Shown: positions 29,664-39,717, numbered from the stretch's first letter. The stretch: 64,000 bases of DNA from an uncultured Psychrobacter sp. (GCA_947495055.1 CANLXO010000007.1:91855-155854); one strand, 5' to 3'. The notes: generated by a model from the letters alone, not told the origin. Translations and numbers: made by a program.

Positions 29664-30200
29664 ATGAGCCCAGTTCAACCTACTACAACCCATGTCAATA
29701 AATGGTCTGCGATCAGTCGCTTTTTTCACTGGGTCAGCGCATTGCTGCTGCTCGTCACTTGGGTTATGATTTTTACCTATGAGAATACGGACAACTCGTT
29801 CTACATTGGCCTGCATAAAGCCTTTGGCGTTAGCTTATTGTTTTGGATGATAGCGCGAGTAATTAGCCGCGTATTTACCAAAGCGCCGCCGCCTGTCCCT
29901 ATGCCTAAATGGCAAGAGACGATCTCTAAGCTTAGTCACTTTATGCTCTATGCATTACTGATTGCGATGCCTATGGCAGGGCTGCTAATGTCAGTCTACG
30001 GCGGGCGTGCGGTAAGTATGTTTGGGCTGTTTGATATTCCTGTATTTGTGACCCCTGATCGCGGTTTGGCACGGTTTTTTAATGATGTGCATACTGATAT
30101 TATTTGGAATCTAATATTAGTATTCACCGCCTTGCATATTGCAGCCGCGCTTTATCATCAGTTTGTCAAAAAAGATAAGCTCATTAATCGTATGCTGTAA
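29664..30200 (+). CDS. Cytochrome b561 family protein
   Basis: This is a four-helix inner-membrane diheme cytochrome of the CybB/YodB type, thought to move electrons from quinol or to oxygen radicals. His residues are placed in helices as expected: FFHWVSALLLL in helix 1, IGLHKAFGVSLL in helix 2, and HIAAALYHQF in helix 4, with a further His at LSHFMLYAL. The length of 178 residues is usual. AGGTAAG precedes the ATG. It is followed by a PACE-type gene on the same strand, 79 bases away. Confidence 0.9.
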   Translation: MSPVQPTTTHVNKWSAISRFFHWVSALLLLVTWVMIFTYENTDNSFYIGLHKAFGVSLLFWMIARVISRVFTKAPPPVPMPKWQETISKLSHFMLYALLIAMPMAGLLMSVYGGRAVSMFGLFDIPVFVTPDRGLARFFNDVHTDIIWNLILVFTALHIAAALYHQFVKKDKLINRML

Positions 30201-30279
30201 TGCACCTTTAGGTCTATAAAGTGCATAGCGTTTAGACACTATTGAAGCTTGCGGCTTAAATGAATAACAAAGAGCTTTT

Positions 30280-30711
30280 ATGCGCACGACCAAAGATCGT
30301 ATTCGCCACGCCTTGAGCTTTGAGATTATTGGGCTGCTTATTTTTGCACCATTAGCGAGCTTAGTGTTTGGTTTTAAGCTTGAGCTGATGGGCGTCATTG
30401 CTATTGCAGGCTCCATAGTCGCCACTGTCTGGAATTATTTTTATAATATTTTATTCGATAAAGCAATGCTTAGATTACGCGGCAGTGTCCACAAGACCGT
30501 AGCATTACGAGTCGGACATGCGGTACTGTTTGAGGGTGGTCTGCTGGTATTATTCTTACCGCTAATCGCATGGTACCTACAGATTAGCTTGTGGGAAGCC
30601 TTTGTTATGGATATAGCGATGGCGACCTTTTATCTTGTGTATGCGTTTGTCTTTAATTGGGCTTATGACAAGGTATTTCCGATTCCTCAGCATGCTCAGG
30701 GTACGCAATAA
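30280..30711 (+). CDS. PACE-family (AceI-like) efflux transporter
   Basis: This 143-residue protein has four transmembrane helices built as two tandem BTP units, the layout of the proteobacterial antimicrobial compound efflux family. The first unit starts with RIRHALSFEIIGL, whose Glu in helix 1 corresponds to the residue essential for drug/proton exchange in AceI. The second unit repeats the pattern as VGHAVLFEGGLL. A conserved WNYFYN at the end of helix 2 and FNWAYD at the end of helix 4 support the call. AceI exports chlorhexidine; the physiological substrates of the family are likely short-chain diamines. The substrate here is not known. Confidence 0.9.
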   Translation: MRTTKDRIRHALSFEIIGLLIFAPLASLVFGFKLELMGVIAIAGSIVATVWNYFYNILFDKAMLRLRGSVHKTVALRVGHAVLFEGGLLVLFLPLIAWYLQISLWEAFVMDIAMATFYLVYAFVFNWAYDKVFPIPQHAQGTQ

Positions 30712-30725
30712 AAAGGACAGTCAAT

Positions 30726-31013
30726 ATGGCGATATACGTCGATTTTATGCAGATAGAATTTAAAGGCTATAAATGGTGCCATATGCTGGCAGATACTTTG
30801 CAAGAGTTGCATGAATTTGCCGCACTGATTGAAGTGGATAAACGCTTATTTCACCGTAATGCCAGTTATCCGCACTATGATGTTACGGTGCAAATGCGCT
30901 TAACTGCTATCGAAAACGGTGCTATTCCTGCCAATCGAAAGAAAATTATTGAATGTGCAAAGAAGTTGAAAGTAGAGTTACATGAGCAAATAGCACAATC
31001 TGAGAACTCCTAA
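30726..31013 (+). CDS. DUF4031 family protein
   Basis: This small cytoplasmic protein of 95 residues is recognisable by IYVDFM at the start, WCHMLADTLQELHEFA, and HYDVTVQMRLTAIENGA. The function of the family is unknown. The ATG follows AAAGGACAG at good spacing, and the gene lies 14 bases after the PACE gene. They are probably cotranscribed and share the terminator downstream. Confidence 0.8.
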   Translation: MAIYVDFMQIEFKGYKWCHMLADTLQELHEFAALIEVDKRLFHRNASYPHYDVTVQMRLTAIENGAIPANRKKIIECAKKLKVELHEQIAQSENS

Positions 31014-31036
31014 TAAGTTAATTTTCTAAAACATGA

Positions 31037-31071
31037 AAAAGGTGGGTTATGCTTTTGCATCCCACCCTTTT
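31037..31071 (+). terminator. Rho-independent terminator after the DUF4031 gene
   Basis: AAAAGGTGGG pairs with CCCACC(C)TTTT across a 14-base loop with one bulged base, ending in a T-run. Confidence 0.75.
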
Positions 31072-31171
31072 ATTTGTTCAGATTCTTACCTAAAGCTTAT
31101 AACATTCCCAAAAATTAGAGTAGCAAGGAAAACGAGTGCAAGTATAGTCGATGTACTATAAAGTAAATACA

Positions 31172-31241
31172 GCGCTACTGGGATGAATTTTGCGCAGCCT
31201 CTGTGAACGCAGCACGCAAGTAAAATTTATACCAGTAGCGC
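31172..31241. repeat. Palindromic REP/MITE-like intergenic element
   Basis: GCGCTACTGG and CCAGTAGCGC are perfect ten-base inverted ends, 70 bases apart outside to outside. Inner segments continue the symmetry with gaps: ATTTTGCG on the left, CGCAagTAAAAT on the right. A shortened copy of the right half is seen at 55866-55907. There is no coding capacity. Confidence 0.7.
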
Positions 31242-31338
31242 GTTTGAAGTTATAACCTTTTTACTTCCAACTGACTATTCTACATTTATAATATGCTAAG
31301 CGAGTTTGACGCCGCTAATTGCATTTTTGGGTTTGGTA

Positions 31339-31857
31339 TTACTTTGCAATAGCGGCTTTACTAACACCATCAAGGGCTTTTGCAATATTCCCTAATTGGG
31401 TATCACAACCTTTTATATTATGGCGGTCTTTGAGATATTCAGGATTGTTGTACGATAACCAAACTTTTTTATCAGCATCTTCACTGATGAGGATTTTTTG
31501 CGGCAAATCAATAGCGACGCTTTGCTCGCAATTCATCAATGGTGTACCCGCTTTCGGATTACCAAACATAATCACTTGCGTTGGTCTTAATGTTAAATCA
31601 ACACCTTGCGCATTTTTTTGAAGATCGACGCGCGCAAACAACTTCATGCCTTTACTTTCAATAATCGATGCCAGTTTATCCGCAGTATCTTGAACGGAGT
31701 GATTACTTTGCATCGTCACCAAACCCTTCTCAGCATTAATAGCAGCCATCGTTTTTAGTGTTGACTGCCCCTTGTCTGGCGCGTTTAAAATATTTTCAAC
31801 ACTGGCGCAAGAGGATACGGCCAAAGCTAGAGCAGCGATAGAGATAATTTTAAGCAT
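31339..31857 (-). CDS. DUF302 domain lipoprotein
   Basis: The signal has the lipobox VSSC (Cys17). After a linker, the DUF302 fold runs from GLVTMQSNHSVQDTADKLASI through KGMKLFARVDL, RPTQVIMFGNPKAGTPLM and AIDLPQKILI to VWLSYNNPEYL. These are the typical motifs of the domain, whose function is unknown. A Cys pair (LMNCEQ, IKGCDT) may form a disulfide. AAGGAC supports the ATG. The likely location is the inner face of the outer membrane. It is monocistronic. Confidence 0.9.
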   Translation of the reverse strand: MLKIISIAALALAVSSCASVENILNAPDKGQSTLKTMAAINAEKGLVTMQSNHSVQDTADKLASIIESKGMKLFARVDLQKNAQGVDLTLRPTQVIMFGNPKAGTPLMNCEQSVAIDLPQKILISEDADKKVWLSYNNPEYLKDRHNIKGCDTQLGNIAKALDGVSKAAIAK

Positions 31858-32013
31858 AAAAAGTCCTTTTTTATTGTGGTCGTTTATTCAGCGAGTGATG
31901 GCTGACAACATCAAATATTCATTGTGAAGCATAACATTGTGCGTAATAAACTGCGTATAGTAAAGGGTCGCATGACAACACCTCTTAAAGAATTACTAAG
32001 CCAAAACTATCAT

Positions 32014-32907
32014 CTAAGCCAAACGCTCCGCCAGATAATCTACGAGCAATCGAATCTTTGGTGATAAATGACGGTTGTGCGGATAGACGGCCCAGATACT
32101 TTCTTCAGGCTCTCTATAGTTATCCAGTAAGCTGACCAGCGCACCTGATGCTAAGTGTTTTTGCACATAATAATCAGGTAGCTGCACAATACCCAGACCT
32201 TTTAAAGCGGCATCGACTAGGCTGTGACCACTGTTGTATTGCACCGTGCCAGACACGCGCAGGTTTTTTTCTTTATCAGCATCCTTTTTAGAACCTGCTT
32301 TTTTAAAATCTATAAAATGCCAATAGTCACGAGTGCCAAGTAAGCAGTTATGTTGGCTTAGCTCGGACAGAGCATGAGGCGTGCCGTATTTTTCAAGATA
32401 AGCGGGTGCGGCACAGACGAAGTTGGTACGACGGCTAAGTTTTTTTGCCATCATGGTTGAGTCGCTTAATTTGCCAATACGAATTGCCAAGTCATAGCCG
32501 CCATCTACTAAGTCGATTTTTTGATTACTCAAAAATGCCGTCACTTCGATATCGCTATACTGCACCATGAAATCATTGACCAGTGGCAATAATTGTTGCT
32601 CGCCATAAGTGACAGGAGCGGTCAGTTTAATCGTGCCTTGGGGTTTTGATTGTAAGTTGCTTACTGCTTGCTCAGCGGCATCCAAGCCATCGAGCACGCT
32701 GCGGCAATGCTGATAAAACACGCGGCCTTCTTCAGTCAGTGTTACCTTACGAGTTGTACGATATAGCAATTTAATACTGAGGCGCTTCTCTAAGGCGCTT
32801 ATTTGCCGGCTGACTTGCGCGGTTGAGATGCCCAACTCTTTTGCGGCACGTGTGAAGCTCTCATACTCCGCCACATAGACGAACTCGCTAATACCATCCC
32901 AGCGCAT
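32014..32907 (-). CDS. LysR-type transcriptional regulator
   Basis: The N-terminal winged helix (residues 1-60) carries the LysR signature FTRAAKELGISTAQVSRQISALEKRL. The LysR_substrate domain follows (PQGTIKLTAPVTYGEQQLLPLV, then DLAIRIGKL) and ends around residue 290. It belongs to the CrgA/AaeR-like group with the GTIKLTAP junction. I prefer the ATG at 32907, 297 residues, over the GTG four codons upstream, because family members begin about there. It is divergent from adhC with 196 bases between, so control of adhC is the natural guess, though the inducer is unknown. Confidence 0.9.
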   Translation of the reverse strand: MRWDGISEFVYVAEYESFTRAAKELGISTAQVSRQISALEKRLSIKLLYRTTRKVTLTEEGRVFYQHCRSVLDGLDAAEQAVSNLQSKPQGTIKLTAPVTYGEQQLLPLVNDFMVQYSDIEVTAFLSNQKIDLVDGGYDLAIRIGKLSDSTMMAKKLSRRTNFVCAAPAYLEKYGTPHALSELSQHNCLLGTRDYWHFIDFKKAGSKKDADKEKNLRVSGTVQYNSGHSLVDAALKGLGIVQLPDYYVQKHLASGALVSLLDNYREPEESIWAVYPHNRHLSPKIRLLVDYLAERLA

Positions 32908-32949
32908 GATTATTACCACTGTGTAAAAGATATTTGTAAATATAGCACA

Positions 32950-32977
32950 TTGTTATAATGGCAGAAACGACTATAAT
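32950..32977 (+). promoter_or_regulatory. Candidate sigma70 promoter for adhC
   Basis: TTGTTA and TATAAT are separated by 16 bases. A second TATAAT lies upstream at 32954-32959, overlapping the -35 region. The pair sits in the LysR-adhC divergent spacer, where a LysR regulator would bind. Confidence 0.5.
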
Positions 32978-33079
32978 AGTTAGTGTAAAGTTTAATGCTT
33001 CACAGACAGGTCCAGCTGTCGCTTGCCTCTACTAAGTCAGCACTATAAGATGAATAGGTCTGTGCTCAATAACCGATAA

Positions 33080-34228
<1,149 letters not shown>

Positions 34229-34263
34229 GACAGGATTTATTATAAATTAAATCATATTCACAC

Positions 34264-34303
34264 AAAAATGCCGCTTCGATATTGAAGCGGCGTTTTTATT
34301 TTT
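34264..34303. terminator. Bidirectional terminator between adhC and the DsbA-like gene
   Basis: GCCGCTTC and GAAGCGGC form an eight-pair GC-rich stem with a six-base loop, flanked by an A-run on the left and a T-run on the right. Confidence 0.9.
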
Positions 34304-34319
34304 GTCAGTTCAAAGCAAC

Positions 34320-34979
34320 TTAGTCAGGCATATCTGCTATTTTTTGCAAAACGTGCTTAAAGTTATCGATGCCCTGCGCGCCGCTGACCAAATGACGCTC
34401 ATCAAAGATAATAGCAGGTACGCTGTGAACCCCTTGCTGCTGCCAATGCTGTTCAGCCATACGTACGTCTTGAGCAAAACGCTGATCTTTTAATACCGCT
34501 AATGCTTCGCTACGATCAAGCCCAGTCTGAGCTGCAATATCAGCGAGCACCTCGATATTAGAGATATTACGGCCGTCAGTGAAGTGGGCGACGAATAGTG
34601 CTTGTTTTAACTCGTGCATATGTCCTTGCTGCTCCGCCCAGTGTAGTAGCTGATGTAGATCAAAGGTATTATGCATACGCGTATCATCATTGAAGTTAAA
34701 CTCAAAACCAACCTCGCGACCTGCTTGAGTCATCGCCTCACGGCTGGCATCAGATTGTGCTTTGGTCGAGCCGTATTTTTCTATAATGTGCTCACGTAAG
34801 TTTTGTCCCTCGGCTGGCATGTTAGGATTGAGCTCAAACGGGTGCCAGTATATCTTATGCTCAGTATTGGTCTGCTTAAGTGCTTGCGCTAGCTGACGAT
34901 AACCGATAACGCACCAAGGACAGACTACGTCGGAGACAATATCTATTCTGAGTGGCTCAGCCTTCTTGGTATTATTCAT
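34320..34979 (-). CDS. DsbA-family (FrnE-like) thiol oxidoreductase
   Basis: This 219-residue cytoplasmic protein (no signal peptide) has a thioredoxin fold with a helical insertion. The active-site motif is CPWC, in IVSDVVCPWCVIGYRQL, the usual FrnE sequence. The cis-Pro side is HSVPAIIFDERHLVSGAQG. Relatives are 2-hydroxychromene-2-carboxylate isomerase-like or disulfide oxidoreductases connected with oxidative stress. AGGAAG supports the ATG. It converges on adhC and shares the terminator, not the promoter, so a functional link to formaldehyde is not implied. Confidence 0.9.
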   Translation of the reverse strand: MNNTKKAEPLRIDIVSDVVCPWCVIGYRQLAQALKQTNTEHKIYWHPFELNPNMPAEGQNLREHIIEKYGSTKAQSDASREAMTQAGREVGFEFNFNDDTRMHNTFDLHQLLHWAEQQGHMHELKQALFVAHFTDGRNISNIEVLADIAAQTGLDRSEALAVLKDQRFAQDVRMAEQHWQQQGVHSVPAIIFDERHLVSGAQGIDNFKHVLQKIADMPD

Positions 34980-35197
34980 AATAACTTCCTATGGTTAGGT
35001 TTGTGTTTGCATCACCATTTTAATGGCGTTTATTCTTCTCAAAACAAGCTAGCGTTTTACTATTGGATCTATAATCTTAAGCGTATTAACCATTTGAGGT
35101 GAGCCTAATGTTTTAATTTGCTAAGCTTGACTATAAGGCTCATAAACTTGATAGACTCTATATATACCTTACTATTATTTAATCTTAGGAGGAAGTG

Positions 35198-36058
35198 ATG
35201 ATGACCCAGCAGCATATTTTAGCTTGTGTCGATGGCTCAGCAGTCACAGGTTCCGTCAGTGACTACGCCGCATGGTACGCCAGTCGCTTAAATTTGCCTG
35301 TAGCCTTATTAAATGTGACTGAAGTGCCTGCATCCAAACGGCGCGACCTATCTGGTGCGATAGGACTCGACAGTCGCCAGATTCTATTAGAAGAGCTCTC
35401 GCATTTAGATGAGCAGCGGGCAAGAGTCGTCAATAGCTACAGCAATGCTTTAGTACAAGATGCCAAAAGCCATATACAAAGCAGCTTTGATGTCCAAATT
35501 AAGGTTTATCAGCGCCGCGGCAAATTGCTATCTGCTATCGAGCATTTCAAAGAAGACAACCGCGCTATCGTCATGGGACGACGCGGTGAGGATCACAAAA
35601 ACGCGCGAATCAATATCGGTAGTCAAATCGAGACGGTAGCACGTGCCTCTAGCATTCCAATTTTGATTTGCTCAGAAGCTTACAAGGAGCCACGCTCATA
35701 TATGGTGGCCTTTGATGCCAGCAAAACGGCTATCAAAGCGGTCGGATTGGTTGCCAAAAGCGAGCTATTAAAAGGCATGCCCGGGCATATCGTAATGATT
35801 GGTCATAATAATGACGAGGCAAAGGAGAGTCTAAGAGTAGCCGCTGAGCAGTTAAACCAAGCAGGGTTTGAGGTGCAGACGCATCATTTGCCAGAGACAG
35901 ATGCGGTCAATGGTCTGCTTACTCATCAGACGCAAAACGACATCGACATCATTGTTATTGGCGCGTATGGACGCTCTAAATGGCAGCAGCTATTTTTAGG
36001 CAGTACCACGACAGAAATTATCGCCAGCACCGTATCCCCTGTGATTTTGGTACGCTAA
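35198..36058 (+). CDS. Tandem universal stress protein
   Basis: Two Usp domains are fused (about residues 1-155 and 165-286). The first starts HILACVDGSAVTGSVSDYAAW. The second ends with GAYGRSKWQQLFLGSTTTEIIASTVSPVILV, carrying the G-x2-G-x9-G-S/T pattern of ATP-binding Usp. In domain 1 the matching loop (MGRRGEDHKNARINIGSQ) is also close to this pattern. Such proteins are cytoplasmic stress factors with no single defined reaction. AGGAGG lies five to eight bases before two consecutive ATGs (35198 and 35201), with an in-frame GTG at 35195; either ATG is plausible. Confidence 0.9.
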   Translation: MMTQQHILACVDGSAVTGSVSDYAAWYASRLNLPVALLNVTEVPASKRRDLSGAIGLDSRQILLEELSHLDEQRARVVNSYSNALVQDAKSHIQSSFDVQIKVYQRRGKLLSAIEHFKEDNRAIVMGRRGEDHKNARINIGSQIETVARASSIPILICSEAYKEPRSYMVAFDASKTAIKAVGLVAKSELLKGMPGHIVMIGHNNDEAKESLRVAAEQLNQAGFEVQTHHLPETDAVNGLLTHQTQNDIDIIVIGAYGRSKWQQLFLGSTTTEIIASTVSPVILVR

Positions 36059-36081
36059 TAAAATGATGGTTTAAAAACAAC

Positions 36082-36109
36082 TTAGAGTTTGAAATTTAGA
36101 GTTTGAAAT
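36082..36109 (+). repeat. Exact 14-bp tandem duplication upstream of the GST-like gene
   Basis: The unit TTAGAGTTTGAAAT occurs twice and is followed by TTAG, the start of a third copy. It lies between the Usp gene and the glutathionyl-hydroquinone reductase gene. Confidence 0.9.
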
Positions 36110-36148
36110 TTAGTAGTATAGATAACAACATTTATGAGGAGAGTAATC

Positions 36149-37123
36149 TTGGGTTTATTGGTTGATGGTAAATGGCAGGACACTTGGTACGATACCGACG
36201 CTAGTGGCGGGCGCTTTAAGCGCGAAGAGTCTGGGTTTAGAAATTGGGTCACAGCAGATGGTAGCGCTGGACCAACGGGCATAAGTGGGTTTCAAGCTGA
36301 ACCTGATCGCTATCATCTATATGTGTCCCTAGCTTGTCCTTGGGCGCATCGTACGACGATATTTCGTAAGCTCAAGGGGTTAGATGATATGATTTCATTA
36401 TCAGTCGTCCATCCCTTTATGGGTGATTATGGTTGGACCTTTAGAGACGGCGCAGGCGTCATCGCTGATCCTATCAATCATGCGGACTATGCCTATGAGA
36501 TCTATACCGCTGCAAAAGCGGACTATACTGGCCGCGTTACTGTGCCTATCTTATGGGATAAAAAAACCAATACTATTGTCAGTAATGAATCTTCTGAAAT
36601 CATTCGGATGTTCAATTCTGCATTTGATGAAGTAGGTGCATTGCCCGTTGATTTTCTGCCTAAAGATAAATGGGACGAGATCGATGAGATTAATGCTTTG
36701 GTCTATTCGGCGGTTAACAATGGCGTGTACAAGTCGGGCTTTGCAACCACGCAAGACGCTTATGAAGAGGCCGTTGGCGAGCTATTTGCAGCTTTAGACG
36801 TATTGGAGTCACGTTTGGCAGGCAGTCGCTATTTGGTTGGAGATAGTATTACCGAGGCTGATTGGCGATTGTTTACCACGCTAGTGCGTTTCGACGCGGT
36901 GTATTTTGGTCATTTTAAATGTAATCTGCGCCGTATTGTTGATTATCCTAATTTATGGGGCTACCTAAAAGAGCTGTATCAAGTACCGGGTATTGCGCAG
37001 ACTGTAAATATGGATCACATCAAGTCGCACTATTACACCAGTCATGCCAATATCAATCCGACAGGTATTGTTCCTGTTGGCCCCAAGCTTGATTTTGAGG
37101 CGCCGCACAATCGCGATAAGTGA
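36149..37123 (+). CDS. Glutathionyl-hydroquinone reductase (YqjG/Xi-class GST)
   Basis: This enzyme removes glutathione from glutathionyl-hydroquinones, using an active-site Cys. The diagnostic motif is SLACPWAHRT, with the catalytic Cys at about residue 66. DTWYDTDASGGRFKRE and the late HYYTSHANINPTGIVPVGP are also signatures of the family. The first in-frame ATG (36134) overlaps the AGGAG ribosome site itself. A TTG seven bases after that site gives LLVDGKWQDTWYD, which matches how relatives begin, so I place the start at TTG 36149 (324 residues). Confidence 0.92.
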   Translation: MGLLVDGKWQDTWYDTDASGGRFKREESGFRNWVTADGSAGPTGISGFQAEPDRYHLYVSLACPWAHRTTIFRKLKGLDDMISLSVVHPFMGDYGWTFRDGAGVIADPINHADYAYEIYTAAKADYTGRVTVPILWDKKTNTIVSNESSEIIRMFNSAFDEVGALPVDFLPKDKWDEIDEINALVYSAVNNGVYKSGFATTQDAYEEAVGELFAALDVLESRLAGSRYLVGDSITEADWRLFTTLVRFDAVYFGHFKCNLRRIVDYPNLWGYLKELYQVPGIAQTVNMDHIKSHYYTSHANINPTGIVPVGPKLDFEAPHNRDK

Positions 37124-37127
37124 TCAT

Positions 37128-37168
37128 AAAAAGGGGCTACCTAAATCATTTAGATAGCCCCTTTTTTT
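37128..37168. terminator. Bidirectional terminator between the GST-like gene and the PHA operon
   Basis: AAAAAGGGGCTA and TAGCCCCTTTTT form a 12-pair stem around a loop that itself can pair (CTAAAT/ATTTAG). T-runs lie on both strands. Confidence 0.9.
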
Positions 37169-37191
37169 GTTTTAACGTTTAGCTTTAAAAA

Positions 37192-39717
37192 CTAGATGAT
37201 ATCAGCGTCTTTTAGCGCTAACGCCGCTTCGATACGCTTCTTGATAGATAAAATAGCAGGGTCTTGATCGACCAGCTTATCACCAACTACATAATGCACC
37301 AGTTTTAGCGCCTCTATACGTTGCTCTTTTGATGTGAGTAGCGTGCTTAGTGAAGCAATAGACTCATCTTCAGCGAAGCGCACGATGATCGTTTGCGTAT
37401 GTATCATAGTTGATAGATCCGCTTGCGGCATTTTAGTAAACGGTGCTTTTTCTGTCAAAACTTCTGTCAGACGTATCAGCTGATTACGATCGATACTGTT
37501 GTCCGCGACCAAGTTGCTCAAAATCAGCATACGTACGACCGCTTCATTAAAGCCGCCATCAGCGATTTTGGTAAGCGCTTCATCTACTTTTGGTAATTCG
37601 TGCAATGAGTCTTTATCAAGCAAGCGACGCGAGCCGACTGATTCACCATACTGACGGAACCAAGGCATAGACCAGATACTAAAGAATTTGCTTTCAGTAT
37701 AGCGTCCTTGCCAATCGCGCCAAAAATCAAGCGTCATTCTAGTATTATCCATAAACATCTTTTCTATCTGTAAGAAAAGGTTGTCTTGCTGGAGCGACTC
37801 GATAGCAGGCAACTTGATTCTGGCATAAACGTCAGAGGGCTCATGCGTTTTCTCGTCCTTTTCAACCGGGACAAACTCTTGATTTTGGTTTTTCTCAATG
37901 CTACCACTGAGCACTTGGCTCATTTGACTCGTCGCCATCGCTATTGGGTTTTTGCTGCTCCAGACACTTCTTTGTAGTCTTAGCGGATGCATTGTACGCA
38001 AAAACTGCGCAGAGGTCTCATTGCTCATCGCTTTGACGATAGGGCGCAGGTTATGCTCGTAAGCTTGCGTTTGTGACATAGAGTAGCGATGTACCGCTTT
38101 GAACGGCTCTTCATCGGTACGGTACTCACCAATGGCTTGGCTCAAATCATCAAAGGTGCGGCGCTCAAGATTGACGGCAAAGGTTTTTTCTTCTCCGCTA
38201 CCTTCAAAGTCAGCAATGTCTAGCTCGTAGAGACCAGGTGGCAAGACTTCAATCATATCCATGATTGAGGCAATACCAGTATGCTCAGTATTCGCAATTT
38301 TTGAGCTGACAAAAATACCTAAGTGGCCCACTTGCTCGTGGATCATATAAATAATACGCTGACCACAAACTTCAACGTCTTTTTCGTCACTGTACGCGTC
38401 CAAAATCCATGACAGCGCTTGCTGCGGCGGGGTAATATCATCACCGCGTGAAGCGAAAGCGATAATTGGCGCTTTGACATTACGCAGATCAATATTGACA
38501 CCTGGCTCAAGCTGCCCAGTATTACGAGCTAAGCGATTACCGATAAAGATATTCTCTACAATCCACTGAATCTCTTTGTCATTCATTAAGAAAAACCCGC
38601 CCCACCAGCGCTCAAAATCCAAAAAGCGCTGACGGTTGGCTTGCGGGTTTTTGTATAAATCGTAATATTTACCGACATAGTTACGATATGGTGTCATTTT
38701 TTCGAAGTTATCGACCAACGCGGCACCATCGAACACGCCATTATTGAGATCAGCGCTGAGCATGGACAACCAAGTACCGCCATTAACGCCAGCTTTGTAG
38801 CGCATAGGGTTGACACCAACTTCTCCGCTCCAAGCGGATACTGGTGCGCCGTTTAGCACGATAGGACCTGTAATATCTGGATTAGTAGCGGCTAAGATAA
38901 GCGCCGCCCAGCCACCTTGGCAATTGCCAATGATGACAGGGTCATCTGATTTTGGATGAAGTTTCTCTACTTGACGAACAAACAAGCCTTCAGCATAAGT
39001 TATATCGGCGATCGTTTGTGTTGGCTCAGGTAAGCGCTTGAACGCCACAAAGTACACAGGATGCCCCTGATTTAGGGCAACGCCGACTTGGCTTTCGTGC
39101 TTAAAGCCGCCAATACCAGCGCCGTGTCCTGCTCTTGGGTCAATTATAATGTAAGGACGCTTGCTGTCATCAGTGATAATTCCGGCGGGCGGTATGATTC
39201 TAAGTAACACATAATTGGAGGGGCGATCAAAATTACTGGCGTCCATTATGACGTCATAATCATAATCTAAAACGGGCGGGCAGCCTGCTGCCTCGTGCTC
39301 CAAAAACACATCGCCACGCTCTTTGAGCACATCAGCCGTTTGCAATAGACGCTTGGTGCTGTCTGTGCTGTAACTAAGCCACTCTTGCCAGATTCTATTT
39401 GGCGTATAGGTCTTTTTTAGACTGCTAACGATATCATTAGCATCTTGCTTGAGCGTCTGAATATTATCTTGAATCTGTTGTTTAGTCTGCGCCATATGTC
39501 TTGAGGTGACTTCTTTTATCAACACTGCGCTGTCTTCGGAATAGCGCTTTTGACGCGTAAAGTCGTTGATGTTGTTTTCGCTTTTATAAAACTGATTGTT
39601 CATCATGTCTTGAAAGTTCGGTACAGAACCGGGCACTCTTTGACGTGGGTTGTTGCGACTTAGCCAAACTTGGGCTTTATCTGGCTGTTCGATGTTTTCT
39701 TCGATAATATCTGACAT
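37192..39717 (-). CDS. DUF3141 alpha/beta-hydrolase protein of the PHA operon
   Basis: This 841-residue cytoplasmic protein carries the DUF3141 domain, a distant relative of PHA synthases. It has a polar, helical N-terminal part (1-145), then an alpha/beta-hydrolase core. The nucleophile elbow is VIIGNCQGGWAAL with Cys266, where PhaC has G-Y-C-I-G-G. Acid and base candidates follow in order: Asp426/427 in FASRGDDITPP and His465 in EQVGHLGIFV. The triad is thus Cys-Asp-His, as in PhaC. The C-terminal 300 residues are helical and of unknown role. GGAA lies before the ATG. It is the last gene after phaB, phasin and phaC. Depolymerase, second synthase or granule-associated factor are all possible; none is proven. 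Confidence 0.85.
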   Translation of the reverse strand: MSDIIEENIEQPDKAQVWLSRNNPRQRVPGSVPNFQDMMNNQFYKSENNINDFTRQKRYSEDSAVLIKEVTSRHMAQTKQQIQDNIQTLKQDANDIVSSLKKTYTPNRIWQEWLSYSTDSTKRLLQTADVLKERGDVFLEHEAAGCPPVLDYDYDVIMDASNFDRPSNYVLLRIIPPAGIITDDSKRPYIIIDPRAGHGAGIGGFKHESQVGVALNQGHPVYFVAFKRLPEPTQTIADITYAEGLFVRQVEKLHPKSDDPVIIGNCQGGWAALILAATNPDITGPIVLNGAPVSAWSGEVGVNPMRYKAGVNGGTWLSMLSADLNNGVFDGAALVDNFEKMTPYRNYVGKYYDLYKNPQANRQRFLDFERWWGGFFLMNDKEIQWIVENIFIGNRLARNTGQLEPGVNIDLRNVKAPIIAFASRGDDITPPQQALSWILDAYSDEKDVEVCGQRIIYMIHEQVGHLGIFVSSKIANTEHTGIASIMDMIEVLPPGLYELDIADFEGSGEEKTFAVNLERRTFDDLSQAIGEYRTDEEPFKAVHRYSMSQTQAYEHNLRPIVKAMSNETSAQFLRTMHPLRLQRSVWSSKNPIAMATSQMSQVLSGSIEKNQNQEFVPVEKDEKTHEPSDVYARIKLPAIESLQQDNLFLQIEKMFMDNTRMTLDFWRDWQGRYTESKFFSIWSMPWFRQYGESVGSRRLLDKDSLHELPKVDEALTKIADGGFNEAVVRMLILSNLVADNSIDRNQLIRLTEVLTEKAPFTKMPQADLSTMIHTQTIIVRFAEDESIASLSTLLTSKEQRIEALKLVHYVVGDKLVDQDPAILSIKKRIEAALALKDADII

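Larger units (their letters stand above)
31014..31338. other. Convergent spacer containing a terminator and a palindromic repeat element
   Basis: The spacer between the DUF4031 gene and the convergent DUF302 gene holds the terminator at 31037-31071 and the element at 31172-31241. The sequence around 31120-31250 looks like one multi-part unit rather than random spacer. No gene was found. Confidence 0.55.

Noticed and set aside
34320-34979. DsbA-like gene as part of a formaldehyde operon with adhC
   Set aside because: It is on the opposite strand and only shares the terminator.
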